Of a stretch of DNA of 64,000 nucleotides, positions 51,590 to 60,862 are shown piece by piece (the stretch's first letter is position 1; the number at the start of each line of letters is the position of its first letter). The translations under genes and the position numbers were made by a program. The DNA is taken from positions 1 through 64,000 of the forward strand of contig CAUJFI010000020.1 in NCBI GenBank assembly GCA_963170125.1, read 5' to 3'. This DNA is from Deinococcota bacterium (GTDB lineage Bacteria > Deinococcota > Deinococci > Deinococcales > Trueperaceae). The notes beneath the pieces were generated by a model that made no database searches, was not told the origin of the DNA, and worked only from the letters and a program-made list of their open reading frames with translations.

Positions 51590-52618
51590 TCACTCCCGGT
51601 TCTCGGCCACGTGGACGGGCTCCCCGCGCCCGAGGCTCGCCCTGGCCGCCACCGCCACCCGCAAGGACTCGATGGCGTCCTCGGGCCCGGGCGTGGGCCG
51701 CTCGCCGGCCAGCAACGCACTCACGAACGCCTGCACCTCCACGAGGTAGGCGTCGCGGAAGCGCTCGAGGAAGTAGTAGACGTAGTCGCCCCGGATGCCG
51801 CCCTCGCCGTAGCGCCACACGTTGGTGGCGCGCTCGGCCTCGGACACGACCTTGCCGCGCTCGCAGTGGACCTCGACGCGCAGGTCGTAGCCGTAGGCGG
51901 TGCGGCGCGTGTTCTGCAGCACGCCGATGGCGCCGGAGGCGAACTCGAGGGTGAGGATGCTCGTGTCGACGTCGCCGTGCTTCTCGAGGTAGGGCGCGAC
52001 GAGCACGCGCCCGAGAGCGGTGACGCGCGTCACCTCGCCGGCCACGAAGCGCGCCATGTCGATGTCGTGGATCACCGAGTCGACGTAGATGCCGCCCGAC
52101 GTGGCCACGTATCCCTCTGGGGGCGGCGTCGGGTCGGAGGACTGGCTGCGGAACATCTCGACGCGCCCGAGCTCACCAGCGTGGACGGCGCGCGCCACCT
52201 CCGCGAAGCCGGGGTCGTAGCGCCGGTTGAAGCCGATCTGGAACGGCACGCCGGCGTCCGCGACGACGGCCAGCGCCTCGGCGGTGCTGGCCAGGTCCTG
52301 GGCGACGGGCTTCTCGCAGAAGATCGCTTTGCCGGCGCGCGCCGCGGCCATCAAGTGCTCCGCGTGCAGGGTAGTCGGGGAGGCGATCACTACGGCCTGG
52401 ACGACCGGGTCCGCGAGGGCCGCGGCCAGGTCCGTTCCCGACTCCGCCCCGCCGTAGGCCGCGCGTGCCGCCGCCGCCCCGTCGGCGTCTACGACCCGCA
52501 CGAGGCGGGCGCCGTCGACGGCGCCCGCGAGGTGACGAGCGTGCAGCTTGCCCATCCTGCCCGCTCCGATGACCAGGAAGCCGATGGCGGCTTCCGAACC
52601 TGCCTTACCGAGGCTCAT
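51590..52618 (-). CDS. iolG: Inositol 2-dehydrogenase
   Basis: The 342-residue Gfo/Idh/MocA enzyme has the NAD-binding IGAGRMGKLHARHL (about 18-31), the active-site Lys in CEKPVAQ near 103, and GGIYVDSVIHDIDMARF with Asp/His catalytic residues. It oxidises myo-inositol to scyllo-inosose. AAGGAG precedes ATG 52618. It lies 43 bases after iolE. It belongs to the iol operon, unlike the broken Idh remnant at 35978-36328. Confidence 0.9.
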   Translation of the reverse strand: MSLGKAGSEAAIGFLVIGAGRMGKLHARHLAGAVDGARLVRVVDADGAAAARAAYGGAESGTDLAAALADPVVQAVVIASPTTLHAEHLMAAARAGKAIFCEKPVAQDLASTAEALAVVADAGVPFQIGFNRRYDPGFAEVARAVHAGELGRVEMFRSQSSDPTPPPEGYVATSGGIYVDSVIHDIDMARFVAGEVTRVTALGRVLVAPYLEKHGDVDTSILTLEFASGAIGVLQNTRRTAYGYDLRVEVHCERGKVVSEAERATNVWRYGEGGIRGDYVYYFLERFRDAYLVEVQAFVSALLAGERPTPGPEDAIESLRVAVAARASLGRGEPVHVAENRE

Positions 52619-52661
52619 CGTCGGCTCCTTGGCGCACCCGTCCTAGAGGCGAGCGGCGCGC

Positions 52662-53606
52662 TCACAACCCGTATCTCTCGCGCAGGAACGCTCTGGCCGC
52701 CCCCGACACCGCATAGGGGTCGTGCGCCGCGGGGTCCTGCTCCGCTTCCACGATGTACCACCCCGCGTAGCCGGCGCCCTCGAGCGCGCCGATGACGGGG
52801 TCGAAGGCGAGCGCCCCGGCGCCGGGCGTGCAGAAGACGTTGGCCTTGACGGCCTCGACGAAGGAGAGGCCCTCGCGCTTCACGCGCTCGAGCACGTCGG
52901 CGCGCACGTCCTTCAGGTGCACGTAGCCGACGCGCGCGGCGAAACGGCGCGCCGTCGCTCCCGGGTCGCCGCCGCCGTACGCGATGTGGCCAGTGTCGAG
53001 GCAGTAACCGACGAGCGCCGTGTCCGTCGAGGCGAACAGGCGCTCGATCTCCGCGGGCTTCTCGATGGCGGTGCCGCCATGTGGGTGCACGCATAGCGCC
53101 ACGCCGTGCTCGCGCGCGTACGCGCCGACCTCGTTCAGGGCGGAGCAGACCCGGTCCCACTGCGCGTCCGAGAGCGGCTCGACGGCGCCCAGTTGGCCCC
53201 GCCTGTCCCAGTGCAGCGAGCCGCCGCCCTCGGCGAGGTTGGCGAAGCCGGCGCCGGCGGCCCGGCAGAAGTCCACGTGCGCGCGCGCCGCCGCCAGCTC
53301 GTCCTCCAAGAACTCCGCATGCGCGAAGTTCGTCCAGCGGTAGGCGCCGGCCAACACGAGCCCGTGCTCGGCGAGGGCCGCGCGCAAGGCGGCGGGCTCC
53401 TGCGGGTAGACGTAGCTCATCTCGGAGGCCGCGTAACCGAGCTCCGACATCTCGCTCATGACGCGCGCGGCCGTGTACCCCGGACCCCAGCCGCGGATGT
53501 CGTCGTTGACCCAACCGATGGGCCCGATCCCGACCCGACCCCGCGACCACGGGCCGCCCTGGCCGCCGGGCGGGGGGCCCGCGGCGCCTCTGCTCGTCTC
53601 GCTCAT
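52662..53606 (-). CDS. iolE: Myo-inosose-2 dehydratase
   Basis: From ATG 53606 (GAGG upstream) the 314-residue TIM barrel has the IolE-specific start GIGPIGWVNDDIRGWG near 26-41. HPHGGTAIEKPAEIERLF, DTGHIAYGG and YVHLKDVR supply metal and substrate residues. It dehydrates scyllo-inosose to the diketone that IolD hydrolyses. About 23 extra Gly/Pro-rich residues precede the fold. Overlaps iolD by 4 bases. Confidence 0.92.
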   Translation of the reverse strand: MSETSRGAAGPPPGGQGGPWSRGRVGIGPIGWVNDDIRGWGPGYTAARVMSEMSELGYAASEMSYVYPQEPAALRAALAEHGLVLAGAYRWTNFAHAEFLEDELAAARAHVDFCRAAGAGFANLAEGGGSLHWDRRGQLGAVEPLSDAQWDRVCSALNEVGAYAREHGVALCVHPHGGTAIEKPAEIERLFASTDTALVGYCLDTGHIAYGGGDPGATARRFAARVGYVHLKDVRADVLERVKREGLSFVEAVKANVFCTPGAGALAFDPVIGALEGAGYAGWYIVEAEQDPAAHDPYAVSGAARAFLRERYGL

Positions 53607-55537
53607 ACCGTCCTCTGCTTCGCTCTGCCGCGGTCGTACTCCCAGCGCGCGGCGCGCACGTTCTCCTGCTCCGTGGCCTCGGCGATGGGCACGTCCCACC
53701 AGCCCTCGAAGCCGGGCACGCGCTTCTCAGGGTGCGCGGGCACCACGATCACGGTGACGCGCTCGGCGGAGCGGGCCGCGGCCAGTGCCGCGAGCAGCTC
53801 CTCCTTGGTCGGCGCGAACACGGCCTCGGCGCCGAGCGCCGCCGCGTGCGCCGTGTAATCGACGCTCTGGTACGGCCCGTCCAGGGCGCCTCCGCGCGCG
53901 GCGCGGCCCCGCAGCTCGTTGAGGAACGAGGGCGTGCCGGAGGCGCGCTGCAGGCCGTGGATGGACTGGAAGCCGTGGTTGTCGACGAGCACGATAGTGA
54001 AGCGCAGCCCTTCGGCGAGCGCCGTCACGATCTCGCTGTTCATCATCAGGTAGGAGCCGTCACCGATCATGACCACGACCTCGCGCCCCGGCTCGGCCAG
54101 CTTGACGCCGATGCCGGCGGGGATCTCGTAGCCCATGCACGAGTAGCCGTACTCAAGGTGGTAGGCCTTCGGGTCTTCCGGCCGCCACAGCTTCAGGAGG
54201 TCGCCGGGCATGCTGCCGGCGGCGCAGACGACGGTGGCGTGACCGCCGACGGCGGCGTTGACGATGCCGATGACCTCGGCCTGCGCCAGGCGCCCCGAGT
54301 CCACGCTGTCAGGGTCCACCCGCCCCGGATCCACCCCGCCACGCGTCGCGGCGAGACCCTCGCCGGAGCGCAGGGCGTCGACGATGCCGTCCCACTCGGC
54401 CTTGACCGCCCTCACCCGCTCGCGCCACGGCAGCGGCGCGCCGGTCCAGCCGCCGGTCGCCACCTCGGCGCCCAAGCGCTCGAGCGCCCGCTTGGCATCC
54501 GCCACCAGGGGGAGGCTCCTCAGCTTGCCGGCGTCGGCCGCGACGACGTTGATGCTCACGAACCCCACGTCCGGGTCCTGGAAGGCCGTCTTCGAGGCCG
54601 TGACGAAGTCGCCGAGGCGCGTGCCCACCGCGATCACGAGGTCGGCGTCCGCGGCCAGGCGGTTGGCGGCCAGGCCGCCCGCGGCGCCCACCGCCCCGGC
54701 GTTGGACGGGTGGTCCCATGCCAACGCGCCCTTGCCGGCTTGCGATTCCACCACGGGTACCCCGTAGCGCCGGGCGAACGCCTCGAGCTCCGCGCTCGCG
54801 CCAGAGTAGATGACGCCGCCGCCGCACACGACGAGCGGCCGCCGCGCGCGCGCCAGCCGGCGCGCCACCTCCGCGACGAGCTCCGGCTCCGGCTCGGGGC
54901 GCCGCACGCGCCACGCGCGCTCGGCGAAGAGCTCGGCGGGCCAGTCGTACGCTTCCGTCTGCACGTCCTCGGGGAGGGCGATGACGACCGCGCCCGTCTC
55001 GGCGGGATCGGTCAGCACGCGCATGGCCTCGGGCAGGACCGAGAGGAGCTGCTCGGGACGCGTGACACGGGTGAAGAAGCGCGAGACGGGCCGGAAGGCG
55101 TCGTTCACGCTCACGTCGTGCTCGAGCGGGTGCTCGAGCTGCTGCAGCACGGGGTCGGGGATGCGGTTGGCGAAGTAGTCGGACGGGAAGAGGAGGACCG
55201 GCAGGCGGTTGATGGTGGCGCCCGCCGCGCCCGTGAGCATGTTGGTCGATCCGGGGCCGATGGAGGCCGTGCAGGCGAGCGTCTGCAACCTGTCCGTGTG
55301 CTTGGCGAAGGCGGCGGCCGTATGCACCATGGCCTGCTCGTTCTGCGGCCTGTAGGCGCGCAGTCCGACCTCCGGCCCGAGCTCCTGCAGCGCCTGGCCG
55401 AGGCCGGTCACGTTGCCGTGGCCGAGGATGGCGAACATGCCCGGCACGAGCCGCCTCGCCACCCCGTCGCGCTCGGACGACTGCGCGGCGAGGTACTTGA
55501 CGATCGCCTGGCCAACGGTCAACCGCACCGTGCTCAC
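53603..55537 (-). CDS. iolD: Trihydroxycyclohexane-dione hydrolase
   Basis: The 644-residue thiamine diphosphate enzyme has the PYR-domain RPQNEQAMVHTAAAFAKH with catalytic Glu and the ASIGPGSTNM segment. The PP-domain motif GDGSYLMMNSEIVTAL with later NHGFQSIHG follows. IolD opens the ring of the diketo-inositol. An odd short repeat, GVDPGR/VDPDS/VDSGR, sits in the interdomain linker near residues 398-413. GTG 55537 overlaps the upstream ABC ATPase stop (GTGA), so transporter and pathway are translated together. Confidence 0.93.
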   Translation of the reverse strand: MSTVRLTVGQAIVKYLAAQSSERDGVARRLVPGMFAILGHGNVTGLGQALQELGPEVGLRAYRPQNEQAMVHTAAAFAKHTDRLQTLACTASIGPGSTNMLTGAAGATINRLPVLLFPSDYFANRIPDPVLQQLEHPLEHDVSVNDAFRPVSRFFTRVTRPEQLLSVLPEAMRVLTDPAETGAVVIALPEDVQTEAYDWPAELFAERAWRVRRPEPEPELVAEVARRLARARRPLVVCGGGVIYSGASAELEAFARRYGVPVVESQAGKGALAWDHPSNAGAVGAAGGLAANRLAADADLVIAVGTRLGDFVTASKTAFQDPDVGFVSINVVAADAGKLRSLPLVADAKRALERLGAEVATGGWTGAPLPWRERVRAVKAEWDGIVDALRSGEGLAATRGGVDPGRVDPDSVDSGRLAQAEVIGIVNAAVGGHATVVCAAGSMPGDLLKLWRPEDPKAYHLEYGYSCMGYEIPAGIGVKLAEPGREVVVMIGDGSYLMMNSEIVTALAEGLRFTIVLVDNHGFQSIHGLQRASGTPSFLNELRGRAARGGALDGPYQSVDYTAHAAALGAEAVFAPTKEELLAALAAARSAERVTVIVVPAHPEKRVPGFEGWWDVPIAEATEQENVRAARWEYDRGRAKQRTV

Positions 55538-56622
55538 GGGCCCGTCTCTCCCCCTTCGGGCAGCAAGTAGACGCCGGCCGTGTGGAACGTGACCTCTACC
55601 GCGTCGCCCCGCATGAAGCGGCTGCGCCCCTCGCCCGAGACGCTCGAGGCGAGCTCGCCGAGTGGCGTATCGAGCAGGAGCTCGCTGGTGATACCCAGGT
55701 AGCTGATGCTCTTGACGGTCGCGGGCAGGAACCCCGCCTCCGCGTCGCCGAGCGTGCCGGCGCCGCCGGCGGGAGCGAGCCGCACGGCCTCCGGCCTGAC
55801 CATGACGGTCGCCTTCCCCTCGGGGAACGCTTGCGCGTACGGGAAGCGGTACGGGCCGACGCGTACGGTCGACCCGTCGTACTCGCCGGGCAGGAAGTTG
55901 GCGGAGCCGATGAAGTCGGCCACGAAGCGGTTGGCGGGTTGCGTGTAGAGCTCGTGCGGCGAGCCCTGCTGCTGGATGCGGCCGCCCTGCATGACGACGA
56001 TCGTGTCGGAGATGGCGAGCGCCTCCTCCTGGTCGTGGGTGACGTAGACGCTCGTGATGCCGAGGCGCTGCTGCAGGTCGCGGATCTCCTGGCGCACGCG
56101 CCTACGCAGCTTGGCGTCGAGGTTGGAGAGGGGCTCGTCGAAGAGCAGGACGCGCGGCTCGAGCACGAGGGAGCGCGCCAGCGCCACACGCTGCTGCTGG
56201 CCCCCTGAGAGGGCGGCCGGACTGCGCTTCTCGAGACCGACCATCCCGACGGTCGCCAGCGCCTCCTTGACGCGCTTCTCCAACTCGGCGCCGGAGATCC
56301 TGGCGATGCGCAGGCCGTAGGCGACGTTGTCGAACACGCTCATGTGCGGGAAGAGCGCGTAGCTCTGGAACACCATGGTGACGTCGCGGTGGTTGGCGGC
56401 CAGGCGCGTGACGTCCTGGTCGTCGATGAGGATGTTGCCGCCGCTGACGGGCTCGAGGCCCGCGATCATGCGGAGCGTCGTGGTCTTGCCGCAGCCGGAC
56501 GGGCCGAGCAGGGTCACTAGCGAGCCCGGCTCGATCGCCAGGTCGAGCCGGTCGACGGCCACGACGTCCTGGCCGAACTTCTTGGTTACGCCCTCGAGTC
56601 TGACGGGGGCCGGGGCGGGCAT
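55534..56622 (-). CDS. FbpC/AfuC-type ABC ATPase coupled to iolD
   Basis: From ATG 56622 the 362-residue ATPase has Walker A GPSGCGKTTT, Q-loop VFQSYALFP, signature LSGGQQQRVAL, Walker B VLLFDEPLSNLD, H-loop VTHDQEEAL and a C-terminal TOBE-like domain with VRPEAVRL. It belongs to the iron/putrescine/sugar-phosphate group. Its start overlaps the permease stop (ATGA) and its stop overlaps iolD (GTGA). This coupling suggests the transporter feeds inositol-related substrates rather than iron. Confidence 0.88.
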   Translation of the reverse strand: MPAPAPVRLEGVTKKFGQDVVAVDRLDLAIEPGSLVTLLGPSGCGKTTTLRMIAGLEPVSGGNILIDDQDVTRLAANHRDVTMVFQSYALFPHMSVFDNVAYGLRIARISGAELEKRVKEALATVGMVGLEKRSPAALSGGQQQRVALARSLVLEPRVLLFDEPLSNLDAKLRRRVRQEIRDLQQRLGITSVYVTHDQEEALAISDTIVVMQGGRIQQQGSPHELYTQPANRFVADFIGSANFLPGEYDGSTVRVGPYRFPYAQAFPEGKATVMVRPEAVRLAPAGGAGTLGDAEAGFLPATVKSISYLGITSELLLDTPLGELASSVSGEGRSRFMRGDAVEVTFHTAGVYLLPEGGETGP

Positions 56623-58838
56623 CAGGCCACCACCTCTCCGGTGATGCCCCCACGCCGCCGGGTGAGCAGGTTGAGCAGCAGGATCACGACCAGCATTGAC
56701 ACTATCAAAAGTGTACCCATGGCGGCCGCGCGCCCTGTCTGACCCTGCTCGACCCAGCCGAGGAGGAGCACGGTCGTCAGCTGGTTGCCTGGGCTGACGA
56801 CGAAGATGACCTGGCTGATGGCGGTCATGGCGCGCACGAACGCGAAGATCAAGCCAGAGACGATCGGGATGATGAGGAGGGGCACGAGGACGCTCCGCAG
56901 CGTGCGGAACGAGCTCGAGCCCAGCATGGTCGAGGCCTCCTCCAGGCTCCTGTCGATCTGCGCGAAGCCGGCCACGCCGCCACGGATGGCGACGGGCATG
57001 TTGCGGAAGACGAAGGAGAGAACGATGATCACGGCGCTCGACGTGAGGAGCCAGGGGCCGGTGTTGAAGGCCAGGATGTACGCGATGCCCATCACGGTGC
57101 CGGGCGTGGCGAACGACAGCATCGAGCCGAACTCGAGTAGCCGCCTGCCCCAGAACTCCTGCCTGACGACGAGGTAGGCGATGAGGAAGCCGAGGAGCGC
57201 CGCGGGGACGGCGCTGATGGCCGCGATCCGCATCGTGTAGAGGAACACGGGCACGCCAGCGTTCGTGAGGTCGCGCCAGTGCTTGAGCGTCAGGGTCCCG
57301 TTCACCCCCCAGAGCTGCACGAACGAGCCGTAGATGATTGAGGCGTAGAGGGCGACCACCACGGCCGCCCATACGGCGAAGCCGACCAGGAGCACCGCCT
57401 CGAGCCCCCCGGGCAGGCGCGTGAAGGCACGCCGCGACGGCTTGCCCGTGACGGTGACGAACGAGCCGCGACCGAGCCACCGCGCCTGGGCGTAGAACAC
57501 GAGCAGCACGACGAAGAGCAGCACCACGCCGTAGACGGCCGCCTCGGCCTGGTCGAAGCGGGCGGCGAACGCCGAGAACACCTCGGTGGCCAGGTAGTTG
57601 CGGTCGCCGCCGAGGATGAGCGGGTTGCCGAAGTCCGCGAACGACTCGATGACGGTGAGCAGGAACGCGTTGGCGAGGCCCGGCCGCAGGAGGGGCCACG
57701 TCACGGTGCGGAACGTGTGCCACTGGCTGGCGCCGAGCGTGGTTGACGCCTCCTCGAGGGCCGCGTCGAGCGCGGCCACGGAGCCCTGGATGACCATGTA
57801 CGCGATGGGCGTGAACGCCAGGATCTGCGCCAGCGCCACACCTGGGATGCCGAAGATCCAGTTGCTTGAGATACCGAGGATGTCGAACGTGAGCAGGCCG
57901 CGGCGCCCGAGGAGGAAGATCATCGAGAAGGCGAGGATGAAGGGCGGCGTGATGATGGGCAGCACGCTGAAGGCGCCGAGCGAGGCCTTGACGAAGCGGA
58001 AGCGCGTGCGCTGCCCGAGGAGAGCGAAGCCGAGGCCGAGGAGCGTGGCGAAGGTGGCGGCTATCACGGCCAGCGTCAGGCTGCTGGGGACGGCGCCGCG
58101 CGCGAAGAGCATGAGGCCGACGACGAGGCCGGCGAGGCCGCTCGCGAGCGTGACCAGGACGACGCGCAAGGCCGGCTGGCGGCGCCAGAGCGACCAGACG
58201 AGCCCGAGCGCGAGCCCGGCCAGCGCGAAGTAGCGCACCAGCGCGCCCTCGCTGCGCGGGGTGAACGGGTTCTCGATCAGGATGAAGCGGTTGGTCTGCA
58301 GCGTGGCCAGGAACTTGGTGAGCGTGAACTTACCGTTCACGACCACGGCGGCCTGGAGCACCGTGACCAGCGGGTAGACGACGAGCAGGAGGACGAGCAG
58401 CCCCGTGAAGAGTATGCTGCTGGCCACGAACGGGTCGGCCCTCACCCTGCCAGAGAGGCTGAGGCCGTAACCGACGACCACGACGAGCAAGCAGAGCGAC
58501 AGGAGCGCGCCCATGCCGAACGGCGTCTTGGTGGTCAGCAACCACGCCGTGCCGACGAGGAAGGCACCGGCGCCGGCGAAGGTGAGGACGTTGCCGCGCC
58601 TGAGCGTGGGGAGCGGCGCGAGGGCGGCCGCGGCCGCCACGAGCGCCAGGACGGGCAGCAGCCAGAGCCACGGGGCATCGAGGTTCCACGGCCTCAGGGC
58701 CGGGTCGATCGTCAGGAACGGCCTGCCCGGCCGGCCGAACGGTAGGAGGAGGAACGCAGCTGCGGCCGCCAGTGCGTAGACGGCAGCCGAGCCGCCGCGT
58801 CCCTTGGTACGCGCATGTGAGATGGAACGGACGGACAC
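56622..58838 (-). CDS. FbpB/AfuB-type double permease with N-terminal extension
   Basis: The protein of about 738 residues (GTG 58838) contains two fused permease modules of the iron(III)/sugar-phosphate type. EAA loops are EEASTTLGASQWHTFRTVTWPLL and, near the C-terminus, EEASTMLGSSSFRTLRSVLVPLL. Before the first module lie roughly 200 extra residues with about five membrane helices. Typical FbpB proteins are about 500-550 residues, so the extension is notable. It forms the importer with the ATPase and the binding protein encoded 128 bases upstream. Confidence 0.87.
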   Translation of the reverse strand: MSVRSISHARTKGRGGSAAVYALAAAAAFLLLPFGRPGRPFLTIDPALRPWNLDAPWLWLLPVLALVAAAAALAPLPTLRRGNVLTFAGAGAFLVGTAWLLTTKTPFGMGALLSLCLLVVVVGYGLSLSGRVRADPFVASSILFTGLLVLLLVVYPLVTVLQAAVVVNGKFTLTKFLATLQTNRFILIENPFTPRSEGALVRYFALAGLALGLVWSLWRRQPALRVVLVTLASGLAGLVVGLMLFARGAVPSSLTLAVIAATFATLLGLGFALLGQRTRFRFVKASLGAFSVLPIITPPFILAFSMIFLLGRRGLLTFDILGISSNWIFGIPGVALAQILAFTPIAYMVIQGSVAALDAALEEASTTLGASQWHTFRTVTWPLLRPGLANAFLLTVIESFADFGNPLILGGDRNYLATEVFSAFAARFDQAEAAVYGVVLLFVVLLVFYAQARWLGRGSFVTVTGKPSRRAFTRLPGGLEAVLLVGFAVWAAVVVALYASIIYGSFVQLWGVNGTLTLKHWRDLTNAGVPVFLYTMRIAAISAVPAALLGFLIAYLVVRQEFWGRRLLEFGSMLSFATPGTVMGIAYILAFNTGPWLLTSSAVIIVLSFVFRNMPVAIRGGVAGFAQIDRSLEEASTMLGSSSFRTLRSVLVPLLIIPIVSGLIFAFVRAMTAISQVIFVVSPGNQLTTVLLLGWVEQGQTGRAAAMGTLLIVSMLVVILLLNLLTRRRGGITGEVVA

Positions 58839-58966
58839 GACCTCACCTCTAAGTCGGGCCGGAGCGGGTGGTTGGCGGCCGCCGGCCACCGGCTCCCGGG
58901 CCCCTAGCGAACCGGCGCCGCACCCACGAAGCAGGTGCGGCGCCGTCTCCCGTCACGAGAGCGTGA

Positions 58967-59974
58967 TCAGCGCGGCTGCGGGAAGATCTCGTTCGTCCAC
59001 TTCGAGACCAGGCGGTCGCGCTCGGCCGGGTCACCGTACTTGGCGAAGTCGTAGTCGATGAGCTTGATGGTGTCGAGGTCGGGGGCGGCGGCAGGCACGG
59101 GGGTCTTGCTGTTGGACTGCACCTGGTAGGACCCGACCGTGGCGGCGATCATCTGGGCCTCGGGCGTGAGGGCCCACTCGATGAACTTGATGGCCGCGTC
59201 GCGTTCAGGCGCGCCCTTCACGAGGCTCAGGCCACCGATCTCGAAGCCCGTGCCCTCGCAGGGGGCGACGACGGTGAGCGGGAAGCCCTCCTCGGCGAAC
59301 TTGACCCCGTCGTGCATGAACTGGATGGCGATTGCGACGTCGCCGCGGCCCGCGAGCTGCCCGGGGGCGGCGCCGGAGCGCGTGTACTGCTGGACGTTCT
59401 GGTGCAGCGCGGCAAGGTACTCGAAGGCCGCGTCCTCGCCCATGATCTGCACGAGCGTCGCGATGGCCGTGTAGGCCGTGCCGGAGGCGTTCGGGTCCGG
59501 CATCGCGATCAGGTTCTTCAGGGCGGGGTTCGTCATGTCGGCCCAGCACTGCGGGGTCGCCACGCCGTGCTCGGCAAGGATGCCCTCGTTGATCACGAAG
59601 CCGAGGGCCCCGGTGTACAGCGGGATGTAGGTCTCGCCCACCGACTTGGTGAGGCTGGGGAGCAGGTCGTCCCACGAGGACGGCTTGTAGAACTCGGTGA
59701 GGCCCTCGTTGAAGGCGGCGAGGTGCGGGTCGCCGGTGCCGCCGAACCAGACGTCGAACACCGGGTTCGCGGCTTCGGCGCGCAGGCGGGCAAGCGCCTC
59801 GCTCGACCCGAGACGGATGAACTCGAGGTCGATGCCGGTGGCGGCCTTGAACGCCGGGCCGAGCGCCTCACACCAGGCAAGGTCGGGGCTGCACAACAAG
59901 TTGACGCGCTGGGCGTTGCCGATGCCGGCGAAGAGCAGGAGCGACAGAGCCACACCTAGGAACAGACGTCTCAC
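58967..59974 (-). CDS. FbpA/AfuA-like solute-binding protein of the inositol operon
   Basis: The 335-residue protein has a signal peptide (MRRLFLGVALSLLLFAGIGNAQ). It has the SBP_bac_6/8 fold: GIDLEFIRLGSSEALARL, DVWFGGTGDPH and NPNASGTAYTAIATL-like segments. True FbpA ferric-binding proteins carry a Tyr-Tyr pair; no such pair is present here. AfuA-type relatives bind phosphorylated sugars. As first gene of a transcript that continues into iolDEGBC, a cyclitol or cyclitol phosphate ligand is plausible. GTG 59974 has GGAGGT upstream. Confidence 0.82.
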   Translation of the reverse strand: MRRLFLGVALSLLLFAGIGNAQRVNLLCSPDLAWCEALGPAFKAATGIDLEFIRLGSSEALARLRAEAANPVFDVWFGGTGDPHLAAFNEGLTEFYKPSSWDDLLPSLTKSVGETYIPLYTGALGFVINEGILAEHGVATPQCWADMTNPALKNLIAMPDPNASGTAYTAIATLVQIMGEDAAFEYLAALHQNVQQYTRSGAAPGQLAGRGDVAIAIQFMHDGVKFAEEGFPLTVVAPCEGTGFEIGGLSLVKGAPERDAAIKFIEWALTPEAQMIAATVGSYQVQSNSKTPVPAAAPDLDTIKLIDYDFAKYGDPAERDRLVSKWTNEIFPQPR

Positions 59975-60024
59975 GAACTACCTCCACGTTGGGCCATGCC
60001 CAAGTACACCCAAGGGATGGGTTC

Positions 60025-60098
60025 GGGCCGGAACCCCCCGGCCCCGTTGAATCTCGAGTGTCTCGCGGATGATAGCGCCTTGGCGGTTCGGGTGTCAA
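60025..60098 (-). promoter_or_regulatory. Promoter and leader hairpin of the transporter-iol operon
   Basis: On the minus strand TTGACA (60098-60093), an 18-bp spacer and TATCAT (60074-60069) form a strong promoter. The leader of about 85 bases contains a 7-bp perfect stem, GGGCCGG pairing with CCGGCCC (60025-60044, 6-base loop). No clear IolR-type or other operator was recognised. The rest of 59975-60298 shows nothing coding. Confidence 0.7.
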
Positions 60099-60298
60099 AA
60101 CGCCGTTCGAGTTCAGGCGGTCGTCTCGATCGGTCATCGCAACGCCTCCGGGAGCGAGCCTAGGGCGCGCCCGGTCAAGAGAGGCTCAAGGCCGTCCGCG
60201 CCTCAACCAGACGTGATGTTTCACCCCATCCGCCGCGACACGGAGCCTCTAGCATCGCGTTCGTGACGTTCGACCCAGTCGCATGTGGAGGTAAGTCC

Positions 60299-60808
60299 AT
60301 GGACCATGCCATCCGACCCCATCGCCCCGCTCTCCATGTACCGGCCCTCGTTTGCCTCGGGGCCGTCCTGCTGCTCGCCGCGTGCACCAAGCCCGCGCCG
60401 ATCCCACCACCGCCAGAGTTGACCCTCGAGGAAGCCGGCGCCTGGTGGCAGACCACTCCGGCCGTCACCCTGAGCGAGTACTCCAGCCTGCGCATACAGA
60501 TGACCTTCAAGAACACGAGCGGCGTGACCCTGAGGTTCCTCGGTAGCGCCAACGCCGACGGCCCCGCGGGCGAGTTGCAGTTCTGGACCACCCCGGGCAT
60601 CGCCGAGCCGACCGCCACCTTCGCCGCGTTCCCGGAGGGCGACTACGCGCCGGACGCGACCTTCGCGTGGGACGTCACGATCGACCTGACCGGACTGGCG
60701 GACGCGGAGGAGGGCTTCGCGCTCCGACCGCTAGAGTCGAACCTCGTCGGCACGGTCTTCCCCGGTCAGGGGGAAGTCGTCGACGCGACCGGTACGTTGG
60801 CCAAGTAG
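60299..60808 (+). CDS. Small lipoprotein of unknown function
   Basis: The 169-residue protein starts at ATG 60299 with GGAGG 8 bases upstream. The signal peptide ends in lipobox LLAAC (Cys about 29), followed by a proline-rich spacer (PIPPPPEL). The mature part is a single beta-rich domain rich in Thr and acidic residues, with aromatic residues (AWWQTTP, FAWDVTIDL). It has no recognised family. Probably surface-anchored, monocistronic, with its own terminator. Confidence 0.7.
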   Translation: MDHAIRPHRPALHVPALVCLGAVLLLAACTKPAPIPPPPELTLEEAGAWWQTTPAVTLSEYSSLRIQMTFKNTSGVTLRFLGSANADGPAGELQFWTTPGIAEPTATFAAFPEGDYAPDATFAWDVTIDLTGLADAEEGFALRPLESNLVGTVFPGQGEVVDATGTLAK

Positions 60809-60826
60809 CGCCGCCACGGGCGGCGC
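60808..60826 (+). terminator. Terminator stem-loop abutting the lipoprotein stop
   Basis: GCGCCGCC pairs with GGCGGCGC (8 bp, 3-base loop), beginning at the last base of the stop codon. It is GC-rich without a T-tract. It also faces the 3' end of the ArsR gene. Confidence 0.6.
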
Positions 60827-60862
60827 GGCGTGCCGGCCCTGAGCGCCGCCCGCCCGTCTTGC

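Noticed and set aside
53732-55570. 612-residue plus-strand frame over iolD
   Set aside because: The minus strand has unmistakable ThDP-enzyme motifs and coupled starts; the plus frame is a GC-rich shadow.
55534-59974. Ferric iron importer
   Set aside because: Family resemblance alone suggests it, but the binding protein has no Tyr-Tyr pair and the genes are coupled to inositol catabolism.
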